Shown: piece after piece, positions 1 through 5,952 of the stretch
Position numbering within the stretch: position 1 is the first letter of the stretch
How the letters are laid out: the number at the start of each line of letters is the position of its first letter
DNA from: Faecousia sp.
GTDB lineage: Bacteria > Bacillota > Clostridia > Oscillospirales > Oscillospiraceae
NCBI GenBank assembly: GCA_029258495.1
Contig: JARHYV010000083.1
Span: forward strand, 1 to 6,232
Length of the DNA stretch: 6,232 nt
Direction: 5' to 3'
Made by a program: the position numbers and the translations under genes
Notes under the pieces: generated by a model
Database searches by the model: none
Seen by the model: only the letters and a program-made list of their open reading frames with translations
Told to the model about the DNA's origin: nothing

Positions 1-605
1 CGCCGCCGGTCTTCCTCGCTCCAGACCTCGCCCTGAGGGATGCCGATAAAGCTCAGCAGTTTGGCATACTGCCCGGGATGGGTAAACTGCACATCGTATA
101 CCTTGGATGCCTTGTAGAAATCCAGAAATTCATAGTATGCTCTCACATGGAGATCATCGCTGAGGGTAGGGACGATCCGATGGACGATGCCGGGGATCCG
201 GGGTGCGCCGTAGTATTTCAGGACGCTGACCCGCTTGTTGCCCTCCTGCACATAGAAATTGCCCATGTATTCAAAGCAGGTAATGGGATCGCGGATGCCC
301 TCTTCGGTCATGTGGGCAATGCACAGGTTCATCCATTTCAGGGCAAATTCGGATTTTGCGTCCAACAGGGGCAGAAATCCCGCAGTAAAGGCAGGGACAC
401 GCCCGGCGGTTTTGGTGCCGACGATCCGTTCAGTGGGAATGTCCACCAGTCCCACATACTGGCTGGACTCGGCAAGGACATCGCTGATCATATCGTCAAG
501 AACGGCCGGATTGGGATCCTGCCCGTTCATCAGGCGGTCTTTGACTTCTGCCTTGCCCATGCGCAGGGCTCGGTTGTATTGTTCGCGTGCTTCTGTTTGG
601 GTCAT
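1..605 (-). CDS. ParB-fold-like protein, N-terminal part (3' end outside window)
   Basis: The frame is open from ATG at 605 to the window edge, giving 201 complete codons without a stop. The start is supported by GGGAGG at 615-620, 9 nt upstream, and by a good promoter further up. Residues 54-73 (VDIPTERIVGTKTAGRVPAF) and 103-134 (GIRDP, then FYVQEGNKRVSVLKYYGA) resemble the ParB/sulfiredoxin-like N-terminal fold, in which a GNKR-type loop binds a nucleotide in true ParB proteins. No signal peptide or membrane segment is visible, so this part looks cytoplasmic. From memory, Oscillospiraceae carry long proteins with this N-terminus followed by a BMP-type (basic membrane protein) periplasmic-binding domain, often annotated as BMP family ABC transporter substrate-binding proteins. 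That second domain would lie outside the window and cannot be confirmed. The function is unknown. The gene is surely real; the family call is moderate. Confidence 0.7.
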   Translation of the reverse strand, partial: MTQTEAREQYNRALRMGKAEVKDRLMNGQDPNPAVLDDMISDVLAESSQYVGLVDIPTERIVGTKTAGRVPAFTAGFLPLLDAKSEFALKWMNLCIAHMTEEGIRDPITCFEYMGNFYVQEGNKRVSVLKYYGAPRIPGIVHRIVPTLSDDLHVRAYYEFLDFYKASKVYDVQFTHPGQYAKLLSFIGIPQGEVWSEEDRR

Positions 606-641
606 TGAAAAAAACCTCCCTAAGTGCACAATAACATGTTC

Positions 642-658
642 TGATATATTCTATATCA
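642..658. repeat. 17-nt palindrome over the -10 box (possible operator)
   Basis: TGATATA (642-648) and TATATCA (652-658) are perfect 7-bp inverted arms around a 3-nt centre, TTC. The element covers four of the six -10 bases and the expected start site of the ParB-like gene's promoter, a common place for a repressor site. The arms are all A/T apart from one G:C pair each, so chance in an AT-rich promoter is a real alternative. An 8-bp palindrome AACATGTT (633-640) lies just downstream in the leader. Confidence 0.35.
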
Positions 659-683
659 TATCGTCTTTTGCATCTGATTGCAA
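655..683 (-). promoter_or_regulatory. Sigma-A-type promoter of the ParB-like gene
   Basis: On the minus strand TTGCAA (683-678) is followed by a 17-nt spacer and TATGAT (660-655), which differs from TATAAT at one base. Transcription would start near 648, giving a leader of roughly 40 nt before the ATG at 605. The promoter lies just downstream of the terminator at 685-712, so the gene is probably transcribed on its own rather than by read-through. Confidence 0.7.
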
Positions 684-684
684 C

Positions 685-712
685 AAAAAGCGTGCACGAG
701 GCACGCTTTTTT
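685..712 (-). terminator. Intrinsic terminator after the NUDIX gene
   Basis: The stem is GCGTGC (690-695) with GCACGC (701-706) around the loop ACGAG, extended by A5 (685-689) pairing with T5 (707-711). Read on the minus strand, the GC stem is followed by TTTTT and lies about 7 nt after the NUDIX stop codon at 719-721. The A/T flanks are symmetric, so it could also stop transcription in the plus direction, although no plus-strand gene precedes it. Confidence 0.85.
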
Positions 713-718
713 CAGAAA

Positions 719-1189
719 CTATCGAATTTTTTGCCCGTTGAGGACGGCCTCTGCCAGATGATCGCCGTGGTAGCGCAGTTTCAGCAGGAAGAACGGTGCA
801 TCCTGCCAGAGCAAATCCAGAAAGATCTTGTCGCCTTCCCATTTGGGCAGCTGATCCAGAAATTCCCGGGAGACCCACTGCAGCTCCCCTTCGTCGCAGT
901 CCTTCAGCTCGCCGGTAAAATCATCGGCGGTGAACAGATACATGAACTGGCAGTCCTCGGGATGCTCGGTCAGGAATGTGACGACTCCGCGGCACTGCCA
1001 CCGGGTCAGGGTCAGGCCGGTTTCCTCCCTTGCCTCTCGGAGCAGGCACTCGTCAGGGGTTTCTTCCCCTTCGAATTTTCCGCCGATGCCGATCCATTTG
1101 TCGTGGTTGATGTCGTTGTGTTTCTTGATCCGGTGGAGCATCAGCACCTGATCACCCCGGGTGATGTAGCACAGTGTGGTGTTCAGCAT
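719..1189 (-). CDS. NUDIX hydrolase, MutT/MutX-like (probable 8-oxo-dGTP diphosphatase)
   Basis: A cytoplasmic hydrolase of 156 aa. Residues 37-59 match the NUDIX box GX5EX7REUXEEXGU exactly: G37, E43, R51 E52, E55 E56, G58 and L59 are all present, so the metal-binding catalytic helix is intact. Its length and N-terminus (MLNTTLCYITRGDQVLMLHR) resemble the MutX-type 8-oxo-dGTP diphosphatases of Gram-positive bacteria, which clean oxidised GTP analogues from the nucleotide pool; the exact substrate is inference. I chose ATG at 1189, not the longer open frame to 1348, because GGAGG (1197-1201) sits 7 nt upstream and the extra 53 residues would be out-of-frame translation of the kinase gene. The start overlaps the 3' end of the lipid kinase gene by 7 nt, suggesting translational coupling. 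A terminator follows at 685-712. Confidence 0.9.
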   Translation of the reverse strand: MLNTTLCYITRGDQVLMLHRIKKHNDINHDKWIGIGGKFEGEETPDECLLREAREETGLTLTRWQCRGVVTFLTEHPEDCQFMYLFTADDFTGELKDCDEGELQWVSREFLDQLPKWEGDKIFLDLLWQDAPFFLLKLRYHGDHLAEAVLNGQKIR

Positions 1190-2082
1190 GACTCTGCCTC
1201 CTTCTGGATCAACCGGATGGCGTGGTGCAGATTGTCGATGCGGATCACGGATTGACCGTCTGCCTTTTCTCCGTCCAGAGTCCAAGGCATGCTGGGATCG
1301 GGGAAAATGGTGAGATTGGGGGTGGAACGGAAGGTGATCATGCTGCAATTATAGGTCTGGTTGCGAAGTGCCACGATACATTCGTGCAGCTCTAAGGGAT
1401 CCTTGGGCACGCGAACCAACAGGATCTCGAATTTGCCGTCGCGCATGTCCACCTGTGCAGGGGAAAGGGTGAGGATGCCGCCTACGGAGGTGGAATTGCT
1501 GATGGCTCCGAAGATGAAATCGTCCTCAATGACCTCGTCCGGAAACTCCACACGCATGTGGGTGGTGCGGATCTGGGGCAGCTCCTGGATGCCTTCCAGA
1601 ATGTAAGCCAGATGTCCCAGAGCGTTCTTGACACTCTGGGGTGTGGAATAAGAGGCTTTTGTGAAGGCACCGAAGGAGGCAACATAGGAAAAATAACGCT
1701 GGTTGAACCTGCCTACATCATAGGTAAGCGGTGTGCCCTCCACAATGTCCTGTGCGGCTTGCAGGATGTTGCCGGAGATCTTCAAAGAGGCGGCAAAATC
1801 GTTGGTGGAGCCGCAGGGGATATAGCCGATGGGATGGTCTGAGCCAAGGGACAGCACACCGCTGATGATCTCGTTCAGGGTTCCGTCCCCACCGGCACAG
1901 ACCACCAGATCGTGCTCCGGCAGACAGCGTTTCACGATCTCGGTGCCGTCACCGGGACCGGCTGTCATATATGTGGTGACCTGATATCCGGCTTGATTGA
2001 ACAGGGAAATGATCTGCGGAAGATATTTATTTGCCTTGCGAAGACCGGCATAGGGGTTCATAATAAACAGCATTTTCTGCAT
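1183..2082 (-). CDS. Diacylglycerol kinase family lipid kinase (DagK/YegS/LCB5 type)
   Basis: A 299-aa soluble lipid kinase of typical length for the bacterial DgkB/YegS family. These enzymes phosphorylate diacylglycerol or related lipids at the inner membrane face and return diacylglycerol to phospholipid synthesis. NPYAG at residues 9-13 is the N-terminal family motif, GGDGTLNE at 64-71 is the nucleotide-binding signature, and PCGSTNDFA at 89-97 is the GTxNDFA-type motif. The C-terminal half has the expected beta-rich pattern, including the segment TLSPAQVDMRDGKFEILLV. ATG at 2082 is supported by GAGGTG (2088-2093), 5 nt upstream. The gene has its own strong promoter and is followed with a 7-nt overlap by the NUDIX gene. 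Whether it prefers diacylglycerol or another lipid cannot be told from sequence. Confidence 0.92.
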   Translation of the reverse strand: MQKMLFIMNPYAGLRKANKYLPQIISLFNQAGYQVTTYMTAGPGDGTEIVKRCLPEHDLVVCAGGDGTLNEIISGVLSLGSDHPIGYIPCGSTNDFAASLKISGNILQAAQDIVEGTPLTYDVGRFNQRYFSYVASFGAFTKASYSTPQSVKNALGHLAYILEGIQELPQIRTTHMRVEFPDEVIEDDFIFGAISNSTSVGGILTLSPAQVDMRDGKFEILLVRVPKDPLELHECIVALRNQTYNCSMITFRSTPNLTIFPDPSMPWTLDGEKADGQSVIRIDNLHHAIRLIQKEAESC

Positions 2083-2094
2083 AAAAGCACCTCA

Positions 2095-2161
2095 TCAATG
2101 GGGATATATAGATTATATCGCACATATTCAGCATATATTATACCATAAATGTCCCCATTGA
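2095..2161. repeat. Perfect 10-bp inverted repeat flanking the promoter
   Basis: TCAATGGGGA (2095-2104) and TCCCCATTGA (2152-2161) are exact reverse complements separated by 47 nt of very AT-rich DNA that holds the -10 box and start site. One arm lies over the -35/spacer of the kinase promoter; the other ends one base upstream of the kinase ribosome binding site (2088-2093). A transcript starting at this promoter carries only the second arm, so the pair would act at the DNA level, for example as two operators. A transcript reading through from the deacetylase gene would carry both arms and could fold next to the ribosome binding site. Role unproven. Confidence 0.6.
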
Positions 2162-2164
2162 CAA
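2137..2164 (-). promoter_or_regulatory. Strong sigma-A-type promoter of the lipid kinase-NUDIX operon
   Basis: On the minus strand TTGTCA (2164-2159, 5 of 6 consensus) is followed by a 16-nt spacer and a perfect TATAAT (2142-2137). The predicted start near 2130 gives a leader of about 48 nt. A second TATAAT lies at 2117-2112 but has no matching -35 box. The -35 region is overlapped by one arm of the inverted repeat described separately. Confidence 0.8.
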
Positions 2165-2198
2165 GATTGCCTGTCCAAAATTCAGAAATGCTTTACAT

Positions 2199-2885
2199 TT
2201 ACCCCGCGAAAAAACAGCTGTATATGCTGCCCGGCTCCAGCTGGGTGCTTCGGATGCGGGCAAGCTGAGAAACGGTGACGAATTCGTACCCCTGCGCAGA
2301 AAGGGCATCCACGATGTGAAGGGCAGCCTCTACGGAGCTGTCGTACATATCGTGCATCAGGATCACATCGCCGTCGCCGGCCTGCTCCAAGATGCTCTGC
2401 TCCACATCAGAGGCGCAGTGAACCGCCCAATCTCTGGGGTCGACAGACCATGTGATGATGGAAAGCCCCATGTCCGCACAGACCTCCCGCACCTGAGCGG
2501 CAGATGCACCGCCCGGCGGACGCATGATGCCTACCTCGCAGCCTTCCGGCAGCAGGGCAAGGGTGTCCTCCAGTTCTTTTCGGATCTGTCCGGAGCTCAT
2601 ATCTGCCATGGAGTCGTGGGAATAGCCGTGCAGACCGATCTCGTGACCTTCCGAATGGATGCGCTGTGCAAGCGCTGCATAGTCTTCCAGACGGTATCCG
2701 CACAGGAAAAAGGTTGCATGGACGCCGCGCTGCTGCAGACCGTCCAGCAGGGTCTCGGTAAATCTGCCGGATGGGCCGTCGTCGAATGTCAGAGCGATGT
2801 ATTTGGTGTCTGAGGATGCCGAAACCGGCGGGCACAGCAGGGTGCATGCCAATAATAATGCAATGAAACGCCGCAAAATATCCAT
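2199..2885 (-). CDS. Secreted polysaccharide deacetylase (NodB/CE4 domain)
   Basis: A 228-aa exported metal-dependent deacetylase of carbohydrate esterase family 4, expected to remove N-acetyl groups from an N-acetylated glycan such as peptidoglycan. An N-terminal signal peptide (basic MDILRR, hydrophobic core 7-18, likely cleavage after VSA at residue 23) is followed directly by the NodB domain: TFDDGP 33-38 (catalytic base D35, metal ligand D36), HGYSH with metal ligands H86 and H90, RPPGG 122-126, SVDPRDW 147-153 and LMHD 176-179. The full catalytic set is present with no extra domains. C14 in LLAC could be read as a lipobox, but the hydrophobic stretch before it is short. AAAGGA directly abuts the ATG at 2885, so TTG at 2876, which has 9-nt spacing, may be the true start. 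The natural substrate cannot be told. No terminator follows, so read-through into the kinase gene is possible. Confidence 0.9.
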   Translation of the reverse strand: MDILRRFIALLLACTLLCPPVSASSDTKYIALTFDDGPSGRFTETLLDGLQQRGVHATFFLCGYRLEDYAALAQRIHSEGHEIGLHGYSHDSMADMSSGQIRKELEDTLALLPEGCEVGIMRPPGGASAAQVREVCADMGLSIITWSVDPRDWAVHCASDVEQSILEQAGDGDVILMHDMYDSSVEAALHIVDALSAQGYEFVTVSQLARIRSTQLEPGSIYSCFFAG

Positions 2886-2891
2886 TCCTTT
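2886..2891 (-). promoter_or_regulatory. Ribosome binding site that questions the deacetylase start
   Basis: AAAGGA ends immediately before the ATG at 2885, with zero spacing, which is too close for normal initiation there. The in-frame TTG at 2876-2874 lies 9 nt downstream and would give a protein starting MRRFIALLLAC, a classic signal peptide. The difference is only three residues and does not affect the mature enzyme. Confidence 0.5.
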
Positions 2892-2901
2892 CTGAAAACC
2901 T

Positions 2902-2930
2902 TTGACGAAAAGGGGGAAATAGAGTATGAT
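2902..2930 (+). promoter_or_regulatory. Sigma-A-type promoter of the rlmA-prfA-tsaC-coaE run
   Basis: TTGACG (2902-2907) and TATGAT (2925-2930) are separated by 17 nt, and each hexamer has five of six consensus bases. The start site should be near 2937, giving a short leader before AGGAGG (2952-2957) and the rlmA ATG at 2966. It lies in the 80-bp gap shared with the divergent deacetylase gene, for which I saw no equally good promoter. Confidence 0.8.
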
Positions 2931-2965
2931 ATATGAGATAATGAAGTAACTAGGAGGATAGCGCC

Positions 2966-3766
2966 ATGGAACTGATCTGCCCCCTTTGCGCGCAGCCGCT
3001 GCACAGGATCGACCGGAGCTATGGCTGTGAAAACGGTCACCGGTTTGACCTTGCGCGGCAGGGCTATGTCAATTTGCTTGTGGTTCAGCAGAAACACTCT
3101 CTCCATCCCGGAGATACCAGAGAGCAGGTGCTTTCCCGCCGTTCTTTCTTGCAGACCCAGAGCTATGCGCCGATCGTGGATGCCGTGAGATCGGCGGCGC
3201 TTGCCCACGGCGCCTCCGGCCCGGTACTGGATGTGGGCTGCGGAGAAGGATACTATGCCACCCGGGTGGCTGATGCGCTGAATGCGCAGCTTTTGGGACT
3301 GGATATCTCAAAGGAGGCGGTTCGATGTGCCGCCGCCCAGTATAAAGGCCCGACCTGGATCTGCGGCACTGCGTCGCATCTGCCTGTGGCGGATCAGAGC
3401 ATTGGTCTGCTGATGAGCATGTTTGCCCTGACCCTGCCGGAGGAATTCCGGCGGGTGCTGAAGCCCGATGGCATTTTTATCCAGGTTTTGGCAGCCGAGG
3501 ATCATCTTCTGGGACTCAAATCCATCATTTATCCGCAGCTGCACCGCAAGGAAAAGGATACGCTGCCCCAGCTGGATGGGTTTCAGCGGATCGAGTCCAT
3601 TCCTGTTTCCTTTGAATTCACGGTTCAGGATGAACAGGTACAGAACCTGCTGGCCATGACTCCGCACTATTTCAGGATCGGTGCGGAGGGAGCGGAGCGT
3701 CTGGCTCAGACAAAGCAGCTCCGTGACCGGGCAAGTTGTGTGGTGAATGTCTACAAGCTTGTCTGA
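2966..3766 (+). CDS. rlmA: 23S rRNA (guanine-N1)-methyltransferase, RlmA family
   Basis: A 266-aa SAM-dependent methyltransferase that modifies N1 of a guanine in helix 35 of 23S rRNA. The N-terminal zinc-binding module has C5, C8, C21 and H25 (CPLC, then CENGH), followed by the family signature GYVNLLVVQQKHSLHPGDTR at residues 33-52. The Rossmann-type domain carries SAM motif I VLDVGCGEG at 87-95 and the acidic motif II GLDIS at 111-115. Length fits E. coli RlmA (about 270 aa). AGGAGG at 2952-2957, 8 nt before ATG, fixes the start. In Gram-positive bacteria the family member is usually RlmA(II)/TlrB-like, methylating G748, while E. coli RlmA(I) methylates G745; the sequence alone does not settle which. 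It heads a run of translation genes, with prfA 60 nt downstream and no terminator between. Confidence 0.9.
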   Translation: MELICPLCAQPLHRIDRSYGCENGHRFDLARQGYVNLLVVQQKHSLHPGDTREQVLSRRSFLQTQSYAPIVDAVRSAALAHGASGPVLDVGCGEGYYATRVADALNAQLLGLDISKEAVRCAAAQYKGPTWICGTASHLPVADQSIGLLMSMFALTLPEEFRRVLKPDGIFIQVLAAEDHLLGLKSIIYPQLHRKEKDTLPQLDGFQRIESIPVSFEFTVQDEQVQNLLAMTPHYFRIGAEGAERLAQTKQLRDRASCVVNVYKLV

Positions 3767-3826
3767 CGATGTTACTTTGCCCGCAGGTGGGGAAATCATA
3801 CTGTAAAACATTTGGAGATTTGATAT

Positions 3827-4888
3827 ATGCTGGAAAAATTGCATGCGGTGGAGAGCCGCTATGAAGAGCTTTGCGCAAAATCCGAACAGCCGGATTTTTA
3901 TGCCGACCCCAAGAAGGCGGCGCAGCTTTTGCGGGAAAAGAATGATCTTGAGCCGGTCGTAGCGTGTTTTCGGGAGTATAATGCCGCAATTACCGAGCAG
4001 AACGAGGCGCAGGAGCTGATGAACGACCCGGAGATGCGGGAATTCTGTCAGGAAACCTATCGGACGGCAAAGCAGCGGCAGGAGGAGCTTTATCGGCAGC
4101 TGCAGCTGTTGCTGCTGCCCAAGGATCCCAATGATGACAAGAGCGTGATCGTGGAGATCCGCGGAGGCGTCGGCGGCGAAGAGAGCGCACTGTTTGCCCA
4201 CAGCCTGTTTCGGATGTATTCCATGTACGCAAACCAAAAAGGGTGGAGCGTGGAGCTGCTGAACTACTCCGATACCGAGCTTGGCGGTGTGAAGGAGGCG
4301 GATTTTGTCATCAACGGTCGGGGGGCATACTCCCGTCTGAAGTATGAGTCCGGCGTCCATCGGGTTCAGCGTGTGCCGGAAACCGAGTCCGGCGGTCGTG
4401 TGCATACCTCCACTGCAACGGTGGCGGTGCTGCCGGAGATGGAAGAGGTGGATGTACAGATCGATCCTGCGGACATCGAGATGCAGGTCTTCCGTGCATC
4501 CGGCGCCGGCGGTCAGCATGTCAACAAGACAAGCTCCGCTGTCCGGCTGATCCACAAGCCCTCCGGGATCGTGGTTTCCTGTCAGGAGGAGCGCAGTCAG
4601 GTGCAGAACAGAGAGAAATGCATGCGCATGCTTGCCTCCAAGCTCTATGAGATCGAGCAGGAGCGGGTGGAAAATCAGGTCACCGGCATGCGCCGGAGCC
4701 AGATCGGTACCGGCATGCGCAACGAGCGGATCCGAACCTACAATTTCCCTCAGGGTCGTGTCACGGATCATCGGATCGGACTGACCCTGTATAAGATCGA
4801 TGCCGTCATGGACGGCGCACTGGATGAGATCATCGACGGCCTTGCAACTGCCGATCAGGCGGAGAAACTGAAAAATGCGCAGGGCTGA
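3827..4888 (+). CDS. prfA: Peptide chain release factor 1 (RF1)
   Basis: Full-length class I release factor, 353 aa (E. coli RF1 is about 360). It recognises UAA and UAG on the ribosome and triggers peptide release. PET at residues 184-186 (in RVPETESGGRVHTSTATVAV) is the PxT codon-recognition motif that marks RF1 rather than RF2. GGQ at 228-230 (in RASGAGGQHVNKTSSAVRL) is the catalytic loop that enters the peptidyl transferase centre, and Q230 is the usual methylation target of PrmC. ERIRTYNFPQGRVTDHRI at 300-317 is the conserved domain 3 signature. ATG at 3827 is preceded by GGAG at 3814-3817 with 9-nt spacing. It follows rlmA and precedes the Sua5-type gene by 29 nt. No prmC lies beside it, although many genomes place prmC next to prfA. 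Confidence 0.98.
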   Translation: MLEKLHAVESRYEELCAKSEQPDFYADPKKAAQLLREKNDLEPVVACFREYNAAITEQNEAQELMNDPEMREFCQETYRTAKQRQEELYRQLQLLLLPKDPNDDKSVIVEIRGGVGGEESALFAHSLFRMYSMYANQKGWSVELLNYSDTELGGVKEADFVINGRGAYSRLKYESGVHRVQRVPETESGGRVHTSTATVAVLPEMEEVDVQIDPADIEMQVFRASGAGGQHVNKTSSAVRLIHKPSGIVVSCQEERSQVQNREKCMRMLASKLYEIEQERVENQVTGMRRSQIGTGMRNERIRTYNFPQGRVTDHRIGLTLYKIDAVMDGALDEIIDGLATADQAEKLKNAQG

Positions 4889-4917
4889 TATACTATATAA
4901 ATAAAGAAGGTCATACA

Positions 4918-5952
4918 ATGAATACCTTATGTTTGTCTGCAGCCGACCCTCAGGCGGCGCCCATCGCGGCAAAGATCATCCGGGAGGGCGGTCTGGTGGC
5001 GATCCCTACGGAAACGGTCTATGGTCTGGGCGCAAATGGTCTGGATGAACAGGCGGTTGCCAAAATTTTCGAGGCAAAGGGCCGTCCTCAGGACAACCCC
5101 CTGATCCTGCATGTGGCACGGCCCGAGGAAATGGAGCGGTTCTGCCACCATATCCCCAAGGAGGCCTATCTTCTGGCGGAGAAATTCTGGCCCGGCCCGC
5201 TGACGATCGTGCTGCCTGCCCGGGACATCGTGCCGAAACGCACCACCGGCGGCTTGAGCACCGTAGCCATCCGGTGTCCTGCCAGTGAGGTGACAAGAGA
5301 GATGATCCGCCTGGCAGGGGTTCCCGTTGCGGCACCCTCTGCCAATATCTCGGGAAAACCCTCCACCACAACGGCGCAGCATGTGCTGCACGATCACGAC
5401 GGACGGATCGATGCGGTGATCGATGGGGGTGCATGCAGTGTGGGCGTGGAGTCCACCATTGTGGATCTCACCGAGAAACCGGCAAGACTGCTCAGACCCG
5501 GCGGCATCACGCCGGAGCAGCTCACCGAGGTTTTGGGGGAGCTGACCATTGATGAGGCAGTGACCTCCCAGATCGACCCCACAAAGGTGGTCAAAGCACC
5601 GGGGATGAAGTATCGCCACTATGCGCCGGCGGCCAGTGTGGTGATCGTATCCGGCAGCCGGGAAAAGGCTGCGGAATATGTCCACAGATATTTTGAGCCC
5701 GGTGATCGGGTGCTGTGCTTTGAGGAGGAGCTGCCGCTGTATGCCGACTGTGATCCGCTGTCCTACGGCAGGGAGTCGGATGTGAATACCCTTTCCGCCG
5801 GACTGTTTGATGCCCTGCGGATTTTGGATGATCCGCAGATCCATCGGGTCTATGCCCGCTGCCCCGAGGGCGGCGGTGTGGCCTATGCGGTGCAGAACCG
5901 GCTGAAAAAGGCGGCAGCCTTCCACATCGTGGATGCGGAGGCGGCGCTATGA
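4918..5952 (+). CDS. tsaC: L-threonylcarbamoyladenylate synthase (Sua5/YwlC type)
   Basis: A 344-aa cytoplasmic enzyme that makes threonylcarbamoyl-AMP from threonine, bicarbonate and ATP, the first step of the t6A modification at position 37 of ANN-decoding tRNAs. The YrdC domain shows GGLVAIPTETVYGLGANG (24-41), the KGRPQDNP loop (54-61), KFWPGPLTIVLP (89-100), APSANISGKPS (139-149), GVESTIVDLT (176-185) and RPGGI (193-197). The linker motif PGMKYRHYAP (228-237) leads into a C-terminal Sua5 domain (about 240-344), so this is the long, two-domain form and not the short E. coli TsaC. AGAAGG at 4905-4910 gives 7-nt spacing to the ATG. The stop codon overlaps the coaE start by 4 nt (ATGA), indicating coupled translation. 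Confidence 0.96.
   Translation: MNTLCLSAADPQAAPIAAKIIREGGLVAIPTETVYGLGANGLDEQAVAKIFEAKGRPQDNPLILHVARPEEMERFCHHIPKEAYLLAEKFWPGPLTIVLPARDIVPKRTTGGLSTVAIRCPASEVTREMIRLAGVPVAAPSANISGKPSTTTAQHVLHDHDGRIDAVIDGGACSVGVESTIVDLTEKPARLLRPGGITPEQLTEVLGELTIDEAVTSQIDPTKVVKAPGMKYRHYAPAASVVIVSGSREKAAEYVHRYFEPGDRVLCFEEELPLYADCDPLSYGRESDVNTLSAGLFDALRILDDPQIHRVYARCPEGGGVAYAVQNRLKKAAAFHIVDAEAAL

Noticed and set aside
78..608. Plus-strand open frame of 176 codons opposite the ParB-like gene
   Set aside because: The minus-strand frame has a promoter, a ribosome binding site and conserved motifs; this one is its antisense shadow.
1190..1348. N-terminal extension of the NUDIX protein to an upstream ATG
   Set aside because: The 53 extra residues come from the kinase coding sequence in another frame and lack any NUDIX-family resemblance. 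The ATG at 1189 has an excellent ribosome binding site.
2158..2163. Perfect TTGACA on the plus strand in the deacetylase-kinase gap
   Set aside because: No -10 box lies 16-18 nt downstream and the next plus-strand gene starts about 800 nt away. It overlaps the reverse of the kinase -35 region.
3777..3804. Possible internal promoter and a TTTGCCC/GGGGAAA hairpin between rlmA and prfA
   Set aside because: The boxes (TTGCCC, TACTGT) match the consensus poorly. The stem has a mismatch and no T-run, so neither a promoter nor a terminator is supported.
3308..4972. A 554-codon open frame on the minus strand, antisense to rlmA and prfA
   Set aside because: Its codons are in exact register with those of the sense genes. 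Stops would appear only where the sense genes use TTA, CTA or TCA, which are avoided in this codon usage. The product is rich in His, Leu and Gln without any recognisable domain, and both sense genes are unmistakable.
4927..5925. A 332-codon open frame antisense to the Sua5-type gene
   Set aside because: It has the same explanation: register-matched antisense of a gene that avoids TTA, CTA and TCA codons. No family motif is visible.
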